From Sparassis latifolia (taxonomy: Eukaryota; Basidiomycota; Agaricomycetes; Polyporales; Sparassidaceae), in assembly GCA_018466975.1 (NCBI GenBank), contig CM031556.1, forward strand, positions 1,922,001-1,986,000: DNA of 64,000 nt, given 5' to 3'. This document shows positions 22,578 through 33,790 of this stretch, piece after piece. The notes beneath the pieces are model-generated. The model searched no databases, was not told where the DNA came from, and saw nothing but the letters and a program-made list of their open reading frames with translations. Within the stretch, counting starts at the first letter, position 1. Each line of letters starts with the position of its first letter. Position numbers and translations under genes: made by a program.

Positions 22578-24364
22578 TTAGGATCCAATGAGTTCTCTGA
22601 TTCTATTCCACGCGCGAGATACCCAGCCACCAAGGGTTGGGGCAGAATGAACCGTACCGTTTTCATCAATGGAGGAGGCGCCTGAACCTCTTTCAACGTC
22701 AGGTGACGACTCAGTTGATGTGAATCCTTTTGGCGAGGTGGAGGTTGTTCGACCTTCAACCTCGTCAGCGTATTGCTGTAGAATCTCCCGTTGCCGGTTG
22801 GTAAGTGACCTGACGATAAATTCTATAAGTGTCACGGCAGAGGTAAAGTAAACCTCTTTTCACCTAGGTAACTGCACCCCGAACGTGACGAACAGGTCAC
22901 CCTTATCGCCACCATAGACCGAGGAGACGCCCCGGCCTTTCAATACCATTTCCTCACCCTGTTGTGTCCCTCCAGGCACGCGCACGTCGACCTCTCCATC
23001 AAGGGTTGGTACCCGAACCCTTCCACCCAGAAGAGCCGTATGCAACGGGATGCGCGCTTCGTGGTGTAGATTAGGACCCTGCCGTCGGAAGAGTTTCGAA
23101 GCTGCAACATTGATCCGCACAAGTAGGTCACCAGCGCGACCTCTGCCGGAAATCGGTGCATCGCCCGCGTTTGGTAGTCGGATAGTCATACCATCTTCCA
23201 CGCCTACGAAATCATGTCTCACGAGCGACGTATGACATTGATTAATAGAAACTCACCAGCCGGGATATCAACCTTGACATTCTTCCTGATCCTGACTTGT
23301 CCGACTCCGGCACATTCACCGCACTGGCTGCCTCGCGGAACCGTCGTTCCAGTGCCTTGACACGTCGGACATGTACTCGCCATCTGGAAACCGTTGTCGA
23401 TAACGTACGTCCTGGTACCTGTTCCACTACAGGATGTACAGGTGGATCGTTTCGCCCCTGCCTTCAGCCCGGTACCAGAACAAGTTGAGCAGTTGACGAC
23501 AGGGGTAACGTTAATAGTTCGTGATGTGCCCTTGCACGCCTCCATGAAAGTTACACCAACTGTAGCCTCGAGATCGCTCCCATGCATATCTTCATGCCTG
23601 CGTGGTCTCCCACGTCCACCAAAGGTACTGCCAAAGAGCTGTTCAAACAGATCTCCCCCTGGTCCTGCTGAAAAGGACCCAGAGAAGTCCTTGAATCCTT
23701 GGAATCCAGCGCCACCGAATGAAGTACCAGCATTGGCAAAGGCATCTGGATTGAAGCCTGGTTCTTGAGACGCAGCACCATACTTCTCATAATCAGCTCG
23801 CTTCTTCTCGTCTTTGAGGATCTGGGTGCGGGGCGTCAATAGCGATACTGCTGAAAGAGTAAGAGGGAGCTTGCATCATATGCTGCTTGAATCTCTACGA
23901 ACTTCTCCTGAGCGCCCTTATCCGGATTCGTGTCAGGATGGTATTTGCGTGCAAGCTTCGACATAAACATTGTGTTCAATACGGTCGTTTATGCGGGTAA
24001 TTTGGCTGTAGTACGCACTCCAAAATATTTTTTCTTAATCTCCACAGGGCTCGCGTCTTTCTTGACACCAAGGACTTGGTATGGATCCTTCGCTGTTGCA
24101 AAATTGGATGAAGAAGCATGGAAGGACCGCTGTTGCCTCCAAATTCAGACCATATGGAAAGATCTGCAAACGAGCTGTAAATCTAACCTTCTTAACCAAC
24201 GAGGGCTGTAGTCTGGAGGATATCCGGCGCGATGCGGCTACACGACTTGCACTGGCATTCAAGCAAGTAGAAAAAGCGCGACTGTTCGTTCCCGGTTGCA
24301 AATGAGAGCAAGAGTAGAAAGATATGAAGGAAAGGACCCTCTGTGAAGACAACCGAGGAGGCAT
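22578..24364 (-). CDS. MDJ1: Mitochondrial DnaJ (Hsp40) chaperone Mdj1
   Basis: Exons 24364-24188, 24129-24019, 23955-23875, 23821-23257, 23203-22864 and 22809-22578 give 501 residues. A co-chaperone that stimulates mitochondrial Hsp70 (Ssc1) ATPase and holds unfolded proteins in the matrix. Order: Arg/Ser-rich presequence of about 60 residues; J domain [20 protein letters not shown] with the HPD triad in [13 protein letters not shown]; Gly/Phe-rich linker; four zinc-binding repeats ([32 protein letters not shown]); C-terminal substrate domain ([40 protein letters not shown]). This makes it a class I DnaJ. The intron 23822-23874 uses a GC-AG donor (GAT|GCAAGC), supported by seamless J-domain restoration ([19 protein letters not shown]). 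The other introns are GT-AG of 53-63 nt. Confidence 0.95.
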
Positions 24365-25333
24365 TGCGAGAGTAAGAACACGAATTACACTGGCAATCAC
24401 GTCGTAAGTCCCAAGGTCGGAAATTTCAGATTCCCACGAGCACGTGGATTACTCTCCCAATTCTAAGCGTGACAAGAAAGGAAACCATGATGCTACTTCT
24501 GTCGCCGACTACCGACTCGGGTGACCTACAGTGCTTTGCATAAGTATACAAAGCACCGTAGATGTGTCTTGTAGCACAATATTACCAATGGATCTTGTTT
24601 CTTGATTACTATTACCTGCAGCTTCGTATTGCTACTCCGAGTCGTAGCTAGGCAAATAGTGTATCCATGACTGCGATCGGTCATTACACCCTAGATAGAG
24701 GATAGTGTCGCGGCCAACACCCAATACATCTACACTTCGCAGCATCAAGCTGAGCATCAGGCCTCTGACCCCATCATTGAATTTATCTAGAAATAACGAG
24801 CTATTAGTCGGAAAAACCTTTCGTGCCTAATAAGGCAGTTGCGACGGATTTTGACCTCCCTTGCAATAGAAACGAAAAAATTAGGGCATTTTGAGTAATT
24901 TTGGCACCATTTTTGTCCCTTACAAGGCAGTTACAAGTCCCAAATAAGGAGTTGTAAGGCAAGGTCCGTTGCAAGGCACATTATTTTTTTCCGACAATTA
25001 TTAGGCAAGGGTTGGGTTGAATTGCGGTTGCTCAATTCTTTCAGACATGTGCCAATGACCTCCACAGGCAAGAACTACGTAAGAACCATGATTAATCACT
25101 TCAGTTGAGTAGGATTGCAAAGTTTCGAAGCTTCATGAGTACGAGGGACGCAGCGTAACCTGAGCGCTACGGTCTGCCTCGTACCAGAAAAGGCGTGTGA
25201 AAGTTTACCACAAGCGACTCGTCGCGAGCCTCAAGGCTCTTCATCATTACAACTCGGTCAGTCGTCTTCGCAAATTGACTGCCTCTGGCGACTCGTTCAG
25301 TCAGTTCATCCTACCATTTTCGCGAGTACTGAA
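24365..25333. other. Divergent intergenic region between MDJ1 and CK2 alpha
   Basis: It contains the promoters of both genes and the MITE at 24807-24995. No other coding signal is seen. Confidence 0.5.
24807..24995. mobile_element. 189-bp MITE-like element with terminal inverted repeats
   Basis: The ends are inverted: GTCGGAAAAACC at 24807 and GGTCGGAAAAAAA-type on the other strand, ending at 24995 (TTTTTTTCCGAC). The inverted similarity continues less exactly inward (TTTCGTGCCT against TAATGTGCCT). The interior is AT-rich with repeated AAGGCAGTT and AAGGCAAGG words and no ORF. ATTA lies beside both ends (24803-24806 and 24997-25000), a possible short target duplication. No transposase is present, so it would be non-autonomous; superfamily unknown. 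Confidence 0.6.
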
Positions 25334-26728
25334 ATGGGTCGTACGGCGGTCAAATCCGTCGCACGTGTATATGCGGACGTCAATGCGAAGCTCGGTCCTT
25401 CCTGGCACGAATATGGTTGGTTCGGCTTGCATATACAATGGGTCATGTTTGCTGAAGAACAACAGACAACCTACAGGTTCAATGGGGATCTCAAGACCAT
25501 TATGAGATCGTTCGGAAAGTTGGACGGGGGAAATATTCCGAGGTACGTCGCGCACACATGCGTGGCCGTACGATGTGTTGTTAATCGTTGCAGGTCTTTG
25601 AGGGTGTCAACATTGTGAACGAAGAGAAGTGCATCATTAAGGTTCTCAAGCCAGTGAAGAAGAAGAAAATAAAACGAGAGATCAAAATCCTGCAGAACCT
25701 GGCTGGAGGACCTAACGTCGTTGCCCTCCTCGACGTAGTCCGAGATCCATCTTCAAAGATTCCCAGCCTAATCACAGAATATGTCCACAATGTAGATTTC
25801 AAGGTCTTGTATCCGCGTTTTTTGGACTTTGATGTACGCTTCTACATGCTTGAGCTGCTGAAGGTACGTTACTAGGTCATCACTAGGTCATGCATTTGAC
25901 AGAACTTGTTTCAGGCCTTGGACTTCTGCCATTCCAAGGGCATAATGCATCGAGACGTCAAGCCTCACAACGTCATGATAGATCATGACCGTCGGAAGGT
26001 ATGTCTTGCCACATTAAAGTTTTGGTGTGATCAACTTGTCCTCTTGAGCAGCTGCGACTGATAGACTGGGGGTTGGCGGAGTTTTACCACCCGAAGACAG
26101 AGTACAACGTTCGAGTTGCCTCGCGGTACTTCAAGGGTCCAGAGCTACTAGTGGACTTCCAAGAATACGATTACAGCCTGGACATGTGGAGCTACGGCTG
26201 TATGTTTGCATCTATGGTATGTTCAACATTGTTCTAGACAGCTCATCTACTGATTGCACCACAGATCTTCCGCAAGGAACCCTTCTTCCATGGGCATGAC
26301 AATTACGACCAACTAGTCAAGATCACAAAAGTGCTAGGCACCGAAGGTCTTTACCACTACGTAGAAAAATACGATATAGCCCTTGATCCTCAGTATGACG
26401 ATATTCTCGGAAGGTCAGTCGAAGTCTGGTTACTAATTTAAGTGTATATTCACCGATTTGGCTGCAGCTACCCAAAAAAACCGTGGTCGCGGTTCATCAC
26501 ATCAGAGAACCAGCGTTACATTTCGAACGAAGCGATCGACTTCCTGGATAAGCTGCTACGCTACGACCACCAGGAACGCCTCACTGCAAGGGAAGCACAG
26601 ATGCACCCGTACTTTGGTACGTATTGATGGAATGGCCGTGATATTACTGCTTGTCATTGACGTACATTTCAGATCCTGTTAGAAACGCTGCGCTGCGCGA
26701 CGGTGACAGTGAAGGGTCAGCGGCGTAG
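25334..26728 (+). CDS. CKA1: Casein kinase 2 catalytic (alpha) subunit
   Basis: Exons 25334-25415, 25466-25542, 25594-25863, 25915-25998, 26052-26216, 26265-26413, 26468-26616 and 26673-26728 give 343 residues, the normal CK2 alpha length. A constitutive acidophilic Ser/Thr kinase. Visible: [27 protein letters not shown], glycine loop [12 protein letters not shown], basic cluster [11 protein letters not shown] containing the VAIK-type lysine, catalytic [11 protein letters not shown] in place of DFG (diagnostic of CK2), activation segment [25 protein letters not shown] and C-lobe [16 protein letters not shown]. All introns are 48-56 nt. The usual WWEYD reads WHEYD here, and ILGRHSRKPW reads ILGSYPKKPW, so some normally fixed residues differ. 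Symbol by family. Confidence 0.96.
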
Positions 26729-27432
26729 CAAGAGACGGTTCTTTCCAGAGATAGGCTCGATCGACGATTCAAACTGGTTTTGAGCCTGTTCATTTGTATA
26801 CCGCTGTAGTATTCTGGATATGGTGCTGTACTGCATACATGTAATTAGAACGTGTTCGGTGGTACGTTGTACGCTAGAATATCTGACTAAACGAGGAGCA
26901 ACCTCTGAGACTCGGAGAGTCGAGATGATACCACGTGGTTATCGTGCGTACTCTATCTATGTACGGATCGAGACGGTTATCTCGGCCCTGATCAAGTCCT
27001 GATTGAGATTCCTCGTGGCGATCTTTAGCACTCGTCTCTTCAACCTGATGCTCTACTTCGGTAGGCGGTCGATATGCAGCTATGCACCATATGTCTCCAG
27101 TGCGTGCGTATCAAATTCCCCTCTTGTTCTTCCCTCTCCTCGCTATGAAAACGCGCAGTCCGCTTCTCAACCGCGTGTCTCCCAGCGTGTTTGGGCGGTG
27201 TTCTCCCACAGCGTGATATCCTCGCTGACTCGGACTGGACGGGGGCGACCACGAGCTATTTGTGCATATCAGCTTCCGTCCTTCTCAGTACTTCATGTGT
27301 CTGCGATGAAAACGGGCGTCAGGATTCACGCACGGATCGCGGCGCGCTGCAAGGTTATAAACGCTTTCCCCGCGCGAGAAACATCTCGTTTATCCCGCCC
27401 GCCCGTTCGCCTTCCCCGCTCTGGATAACAGG
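26729..27432. promoter_or_regulatory. Intergenic region with putative chitinase promoter
   Basis: A TATA-like TTATAAA (about 27356-27362, in GGTTATAAACGC) lies about 70 bp upstream of the chitinase ATG, followed by pyrimidine-rich sequence. No gene is supported here. Confidence 0.5.
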
Positions 27433-29815
27433 ATGTCCTCCTTATCCCTCCGTATATTGTGTGCCTTCGTGCTTTCGTTGAGCTTGAATCTTCTCGGAGT
27501 TGCCGCGTTCGACATCAGTTTGTATGACAATGTGAGTGCTGCCCATGCATGCCAACGATCTAGTAGCGTTATACTGAACGTGTTGTTCAGGTTGCGGTGT
27601 AAGTGTAGGGACCCTGCGTCGATCATGACCATGTACTGACGTGTGGCAGATACTGGGGCCAAGACTCTTACGGCGCAACCCATACGTATGCTGCTCAACA
27701 GCCGATATCCTACTACTGCCAGGTAAATGATTCTCGTATGTTCATTGGATCTTTGCGCTGCTCATCCCTAGTATACAGGATGATGCGATCGACGTAATCC
27801 CGATTGCGTTTGTGGACACCTTCTTCGGCACTGGAGGCCTCCCGGAACTCAACCTGGCCAATGTGGGTGCCCATCAATTTACATCATATGTTATCGCCCA
27901 CTTTAGCTGATGAAACACAGACATGCAACGCCACAGTTAATGGGTATTACAGCGGTACTGAGCTGCTGAACTGCACCTATTTGGCATCCGATATCGAATA
28001 CTGTCAATCTCAGGGTAAGGCTGTAACTATCAGCCTCGGAGGTGCTGGGGGCGGCGTTGGTTTCTCGAATGATAGCGAGGCTCAGACCTTCGCGGACACT
28101 ATCTGGAATACCTTCTTGGGAGGCTCGAGTTCGACGCGGCCATTTGGCAGCGCTGTCCTTGACGGGTACGTGTTCCCATATGGTGTTGCCTTTTTCCTGC
28201 TGATAATATTTTTAGTGTTGACCTGGATATCGAGGGTGGCTCTACCACTGGGTATGCAGCCTTCGTCACTCAGCTCCGCACGTATTTCACTGGGGCAAGC
28301 AAACAGTCAGTTTCTAGACGCCGGCTTTGGTCCGGAAGCGTTCGTCCATGGCTAACATGGCTCGCAGATACTACGTGTCCGCTGCTCCTCAGTGCGTCTA
28401 TCCTGATGCGTACATTGGTCTTGCGCTGGACGATGCGTATTTTGACGCGGTTTATGTTCAATTCTGTGTGTACCTTCTCGGATCATGATGCATTTGTACT
28501 GATACCGAGCCCATTTTTCCCCAGACAATAACCCTTGCGGTCTTCAGAACTTTGATGATGCGTCTGTCAGTAAGAGCGTGTTGTGTACGTACAAGTCGGC
28601 GATGGACTGACGTTTGACCATCTCTCCAGGGATGGAATTTCGGTATATGGTGCGTGGATCTGCTGCATTTGACGCAATTTGGCGATACCCATAGTTTCAC
28701 AAACTAGGGATATCTGGGCGCGCACGATCAGTCCCAACCCGAACGTCAAGGTATATATCGGGGCTCCCGCGTCGAGCACAGCAGCGGGCACCGGGTACCA
28801 GAATATCTCGACCCTTTCCTCCATCGCGATCACGACGCGCAACTCCTTCCCCTCCTTCGGTGGGGTGATGCTCTGGGATGCCTCGCAGGCCTACGGTCAG
28901 TGCATCGATATCTTCACTTTTTTCCCGCCAGCCGACGGCTGTGCTCATGCGGGCCCGACGCGTAGAGAACGATCGGTATGACCTTGCTATCAAGAACGCG
29001 CTCGTCGGTGCGGGCGCTACTGGCTTCACGTACCCCGCGTGCTCTGCGCCCGCATGGGAAAGCGGGGTGGGATATTCGGGCGGTTCACAGGTGTCGTACA
29101 ACGGGTGTGTTGACCCTGCTGCACCATTAGCTTGTGCGCCTGACTTAAGTTGTGCTGCAGTTACATCTGGGAGGTGGGTATCGACACTCTCCTGGCGATT
29201 TATTCTGATGGTGCTTGCAGGCGAAGTACTATGCCTCGGACGAACCGTCCAACAATGCCAACGGCGACTGGAATCCTAGTGAGCCAATTTCGTGTAATCT
29301 ACGTGTGTCTCAGCTGACGCTCCACCACCAGTCAGCGCATGCACGGGCACGGCCCCGTCCTCCACGGCGAGCGGCACTAGCGCGACGGCGAGCCAGACGG
29401 GTACCTCGGGCGGCTCGTGCGCGGGCATCGCGGAGTGGTCGAGCAGCGTCGCATACACCGGCGGCGAGCAAGTGCAGTACAAGTGCGTCGTCCGTCCCCG
29501 CAACAGCCCGCCGTGTTGAGGCTGACGCGCGGGCGCCCTCCTTGCACCGCTAGCGGCGAGCTGTGGACAGCGCAGTACTGGACTGAGGGCGATACCCCTG
29601 GCGGTGAGCGCAGCACGGCACGATCCTCTCGGTGGCTTTGCTGATGGGAGTGCTTTCTGTTTTTGCACCGCGGGTGGGAAGGCACTGCGGGCGTGTGGAC
29701 CCTCGTCGGCCCGTGCACGTCGTCGTCGTCTAGTACGGCTGCGGCAGCTGTTGCCGCAAAGGCCACTCCAGCTCCGGAGCTGAAGAGCGCGAACTCGCGG
29801 TTCTTCCGTCTGTGA
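27433..29815 (+). CDS. Secreted GH18 class III chitinase with two C-terminal chitin-binding modules
   Basis: Sixteen exons: 27433-27531, 27591-27598, 27650-27722, 27779-27862, 27921-28165, 28216-28305, 28368-28465, 28525-28565, 28630-28649, 28708-28895, 28966-29104, 29161-29173, 29221-29278, 29332-29482, 29554-29603 and 29682-29815; 496 aa. Signal peptide SLRILCAFVLSLSLNLLGV. GH18 barrel: VAVYWGQDSYG, KAVTISLGGAGGGVG and catalytic LDGVDLDIEGG (DxDxE, Glu as acid), then YVSAAPQCVYP and QFYNNPCG. The C-terminus has two CBM5/12-like modules (PAWESGVGYSGGSQVSYNG...YIW and IAEWSSSVAYTGGEQVQYNG...LW) joined by a Ser/Thr linker. Hydrolyses chitin, probably in cell-wall remodelling or nutrition. Exons of 8 and 13 nt are unusual but required by the reading frame. 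Confidence 0.93.
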
Positions 29816-31689
29816 CGGTCCCCGCGGTTGTACTTATTGTAAGTAACGGGTAGCCCGGAGTGCTGCGGATGGACACAGGCCGCCCTTCGATTTTCCGCGC
29901 CCGCCAAGTATAGGATCCCGGCCGAAGCAGCCTCCTCGACGTTATCGACACGATTTTTTTATGACTTTTTATGTTTTTATGGTGGAGTGTACGGCGGACC
30001 TGATCGTTGTTGTACGTTTGCTTGTCGGGGGGTTATCACGATCGTCCATGTTGTACTTCACACAATGTGCTTTGTAGACGGGCTTATCGCGGATACGAAT
30101 TCGTGATTGTTCTCCTGGACGAGGCGCGCATGCGGATGCGACTGCGAAGCCTTGGTGGTATTTTCGTGTGGGGACGAGATGCGCGTGGGCCAATGCAGTC
30201 GCGCTGCGCTCCACTGCGTCGTTCTGCTTCGGCCGTTCTGGTCGTTCAATTTTCGCCTTCCAGCATTCAACGGCGCGTTGAGGGCCGGTCGCAGTTGGGC
30301 CTGCGACCAAAAGCGGACTGGGCAGAACTCGCCAACGGGTGGGTGAATGAATGAATGAATGAATGGACGGACGTCTGATCATGAAGGGTCGACTAAATGG
30401 TCGGACGGATTAGCTCAGAGATTCCTTGCAGAACCCGCAGAGGGCAGACGAAGTTCAGAGTCCAGGTTTCCAAAAACCCAAGGATGCAAGAACGTCCGTC
30501 GGGTGCAGAATAAATACATAATAAGCTTACACGGCGCAGAATTCGGACCGCACAGTGCGGAGTGCACCATTACCCAATCCACGGTGGAATTCGAACGCAA
30601 GGAGGGGGGGAGTGGCTTCGCGACGCCGGCCTCCCAGCCAGCGTGCGAGCCTCGAGGCGGGATTCGAGGGGCCCCGTACAGTGTAGCCGCTATCAGGCCT
30701 GGTCTCGAGCCCAGGGGAGCAGGCCCGCGACCCTGCCGAGCGTGCGCGTGAGGGCCAAGGGTGGCACCTTGCTACCCATCGCGGGCGAAGCTCGGGCGGC
30801 ACTCGAGAGGTCGAGATGCGCAATTGATTACAGTGAGTGGCGCAATGAACAATGAATTCGAACAGGGTTTTCGGGACCGGGAGAAGTAGACGCACCAGTG
30901 TATGGCGCGCAGGGACACGGGGGGGTACTGCTTCGAATTCGCCAAGTCGCGGTTAGCGCTGCCGCGGATCAGTATACCTCAGTGCCGCTGCTCCAGTCTA
31001 GAAATTGTCCATCGACGCGAAGGGCGAAGGCGAATTTGAAGTCGGGCGTAGTAGAGTTTACATGCCTCTTGCGCTTAAGTGACGGCCCACGGGTCTTTCG
31101 CGCATGGCCCCATAACACGCAGGCTGTATGCGTGCAGTTCTAAGTCAAGTATCCCCCCGCATCAGTGCATGCAGCATGACCCAAAAGCTTACAGTGCATT
31201 GCATAATATTGAATGCACAAGGCACATTGCACCTTCCCCGGGGGAAAACCTAGGAAACCGACAAAGTATATTTCCGAGAACAAAGATGGGAAAAGAGAGT
31301 AAATCTCTGAGAAAAACTGTGACCCAGAAAAGGAAATAGAAGTCTTAGAGAAAAAACCCTTTGTTTCTTGGACAGTATTTCCCATTGAAATATGTATAGA
31401 GCTCCGGGAAAAACTCCCGCTGAGGTTCTTCACCGGGTTATTACCATGGAGGGATCATATGGGCAATTTTTCACCGAGTTATTAACCAGTAATTCACATT
31501 ATTCACATCCAATTATTCCAGCCCTTTTATCAATAGATACATGTAATTTACGGCCTACTACATGGTCCAATCTGCATCAGTGAGCATTCGCTTCGGACCT
31601 GAGACCAACTGCAGTGAAGAATGTGCAGGGATATCTCCGGAGCTGGAGGTTATGCGGGGTACATCCGAGAGGTAATCGAGCAGAATTGG
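29816..31689. other. Gene-free region before the repeat island
   Basis: Many ORFs of 60-130 codons overlap on both strands, but none resembles a known family or has splice support. The 30.5-30.8 kb part is GC-rich; from 31.2 kb the base composition becomes AT-rich. No tRNA could be folded around the TTCGAA words at about 30590 and 30857. Confidence 0.4.
30344..30365. repeat. (TGAA)n microsatellite
   Basis: Five and a half uninterrupted TGAA units. Confidence 0.9.
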
Positions 31690-32390
31690 CGATCAAAGGT
31701 TAAAGCTAACATTGAGCTTCAGCACATCGCTCGACGGCTCAATTTCACCTTCGTCTGCTGAGTCTTCATTGTCCAGATCTGTATCACTGCCATCAGCACT
31801 CGCGCTGTTATCATCATCCCCACCCGCTGCAGCACTAGACCTGTCCTCAGGAATGTTGTCTCCTTCCATCTGTGAATGTTTGCACTTGCCTGAAATGATC
31901 GTTGACATATCGCGGAATTTCACCGTTGGGTAGCACTTCGATGTTGCACTCTGCTGAGCACTGCCGTCAGGACATCACTATAGGATACATTATTCACGTA
32001 CCTTATTCCATTGTTTCTGCCAATGAGACTGCACCACTGCCATCCTTGTCAATGTACTGAAGTCTTGACTCACACGAAGATGGCTATTCATCCAGGTAAA
32101 GACAGATTGTGTCCATTTATCAGGCATGGAGTTAGCTGTTAGCGCAAACAGATTGTGTGCCAAACGCTGCATAGGTTCACGTGAGCATTGGCAAATCTGA
32201 AAGTGACAGTGTTGCACTCACAGCAAGTGGTTGTGCATTGTTTGATGGGTCCTCATCGATGCGCTTCCACCAAGCAAGTGGTGTATCTGTTTTTGCAAAT
32301 GTGCGATCAAATGGGTATGCTTTCTTCATAAACTGCCGCAGTTGGTCTTTGCAACGTGTTAATGCATCAGATACCTCCACACCTTTCAGT
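31690..32390 (-). pseudogene. hAT-family transposase, C-terminal fragment
   Basis: Exon 32390-32222 reads RCKDQLRQFMKK, then TPLAWWKRIDEDPSNNAQPL. A 55-nt GT-AG intron (32167-32221) follows, then exon 32166-32002 with LFALTANSMPDKWTQSVFTW followed by MNS. A further donor (GTACGT) at 32001 leads toward an acidic region near 31.7-31.9 kb. The LAWW...P-LA...A-NSMPD-x3-SxF order is the hAT C-terminal dimerisation domain. The usual ER before the TxSxF position reads KW here. The upstream part of the transposase (DDE catalytic core, BED finger) is missing: the reading frame runs into the end of the fold-back element at about 32.39 kb. Probably a dead fragment, though its introns are intact. Confidence 0.65.
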
Positions 32391-32525
32391 CATGTTACCT
32401 GAACTGAACTCCCATTTACCCTGATGTTGTCATGAACTGGACTGCCAGTGGACGTCGGCCCATCATCACCATGTTGACCTCTACCAGCAGTGGGCCCATG
32501 GCGATGAAGGGAAGGCTGGAGTGAT

Positions 32526-33000
32526 GGGCCCACCACCATGGGGGTAGTTCTGAGCAATGGGCCCACTGCCATAGGGGTACTTCTGAGCAGTGGGCCCACC
32601 ACCATAGGAGTACTTCTGAGCAGTGGGCCCACCATCATAGGAGTACTTCTGAGCAGTGGGCCCACCGCCATAGGGGTACTTCTGAGCAGTGGGCCCACCG
32701 CCATAGGGGTACTTCTGAGCAGTGGGCCCACCGCCATAGGTGTTGTTCTGAGCAGTGGGCCCACCACCATAGGGGTACTTCTGAGCAGTGGGCCCACCGC
32801 CATAGGGGTACTTCTGAGCAGTGGGCCCACCGCCATAGGGGTACTTCTGAGCAGTGGGCCCACCGCCATAGGTGTTGTTCTGAGCAGTGGGCCCACCACC
32901 ATAGGGGTACTTCTGAGCAGTGGGCCCACCGCCATAGGTGTTGTTCTGAGCAGTGGGCCCACCGCCATAGGGGTACTTCTGAGCAGTGAGCCCACTGCCA
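32526..33000. repeat. 33-bp minisatellite, about 14 copies
   Basis: The unit reads GTGGGCCCACCGCCATAGGG followed by GTACTTCTGAGCA. Variants differ mainly at CCGCCA/CCACCA and GGGGTACTT/GGTGTTGTT. The core GTGGGCCCAC is itself a palindrome. Because 33 is a multiple of three, several frames stay open on both strands (for example GGGPTAQKYPY repeats). The long ORFs here are a by-product of the repeat and I do not call a gene. Confidence 0.9.
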
Positions 33001-33005
33001 CAGGT

Positions 33006-33592
33006 CGGAGGGTGGGCCAACGCCAGAGCATGTTATGGCCATCAATGAGCCCACTGCCAAAGTATGATTAATAAGCAGTGGGCCCATCACCAAGAGTGTA
33101 AGATGAAGGATGGGCTTACTGCCAAAGGTCAGAGGGTTGGCCATTGCCAGAGCATGTTACCACTAGCAATGGGCCCATCACCAAAGTACCCTCAGTCAGG
33201 GTCTTACTGCAAGCACCCATGATATAGATCATCACCAGGATATATTTCCGCCAGCAATTTGCTGACTGTCAAAGGCCAGAGGGTTGGCCATCACCAGGGC
33301 ATGTTTCTCCCAGCAATGGGCCCATCGCCAGAGTAGTCAAAGGTCAGAGGGTTGACCATCACCAGAGCATGTTATTGCCATCAATGGGCCCACTGCCAAA
33401 GTATGATTAATGAGCAGTGGGCCCATCACCACGAGTGTAAAATGAAGCATGGGCTCACCACCAAAGGTCAGAGGGTTGGCCATCACCAGAGCATGTTATT
33501 GCCACCAATAGGCCCATAGCCAAAGTACAATAGCTGAGCAGTGGGCCCATCTTCAAGAGTATCAAATGAAAGATGGGCCTACTACCACAGGC
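33006..33592. repeat. Degenerate ~123-bp tandem repeat
   Basis: Units start AGAGGGTTGGCCATCACCAG at about 33129, 33276, 33346 and 33469, with a diverged first copy at 33006. They contain GAGCATGTTATTGCC and GCAGTGGGCCCATCACCA. Spacings of 123-124 bp alternate with shortened copies. They share the GGGCCCA core with the 33-bp array. Confidence 0.75.
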
Positions 33593-33639
33593 CAGGGGGT
33601 AGACAATCACCAGGACATGTTTCTCCAGCAATGGGCTCA

Positions 33640-33790
33640 CTACCAATGTACAATAAATGAGCAGTGGGCCCACCACCATAGGGGTATGTCTGAGCAGTGG
33701 GCCCATTATCATGATGCTATTATTTACCAATGGGCTCACCACCATAGGGGTACCTCTGAGCAGTGGGTCCACCGACATGGTGTTATTAGT
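33640..33790. repeat. Second short block of 33-bp-like GGGCCCA units
   Basis: Irregular units of TGAGCAGTGGGCCCACCACC and CATAGGGGTA type. This block is matched in inverted orientation by 37090-37375 in the right arm. Confidence 0.75.

Noticed and set aside
30550..30900. Possible tRNA around TTCGAA words
   Set aside because: The flanking bases do not form a five-pair T stem or an acceptor stem on either strand.
32390..33144. Long ORFs of 169-213 codons on both strands
   Set aside because: They are produced by a 33-bp tandem repeat with no stop in several frames on both strands; there is no non-repeat domain or independent start.
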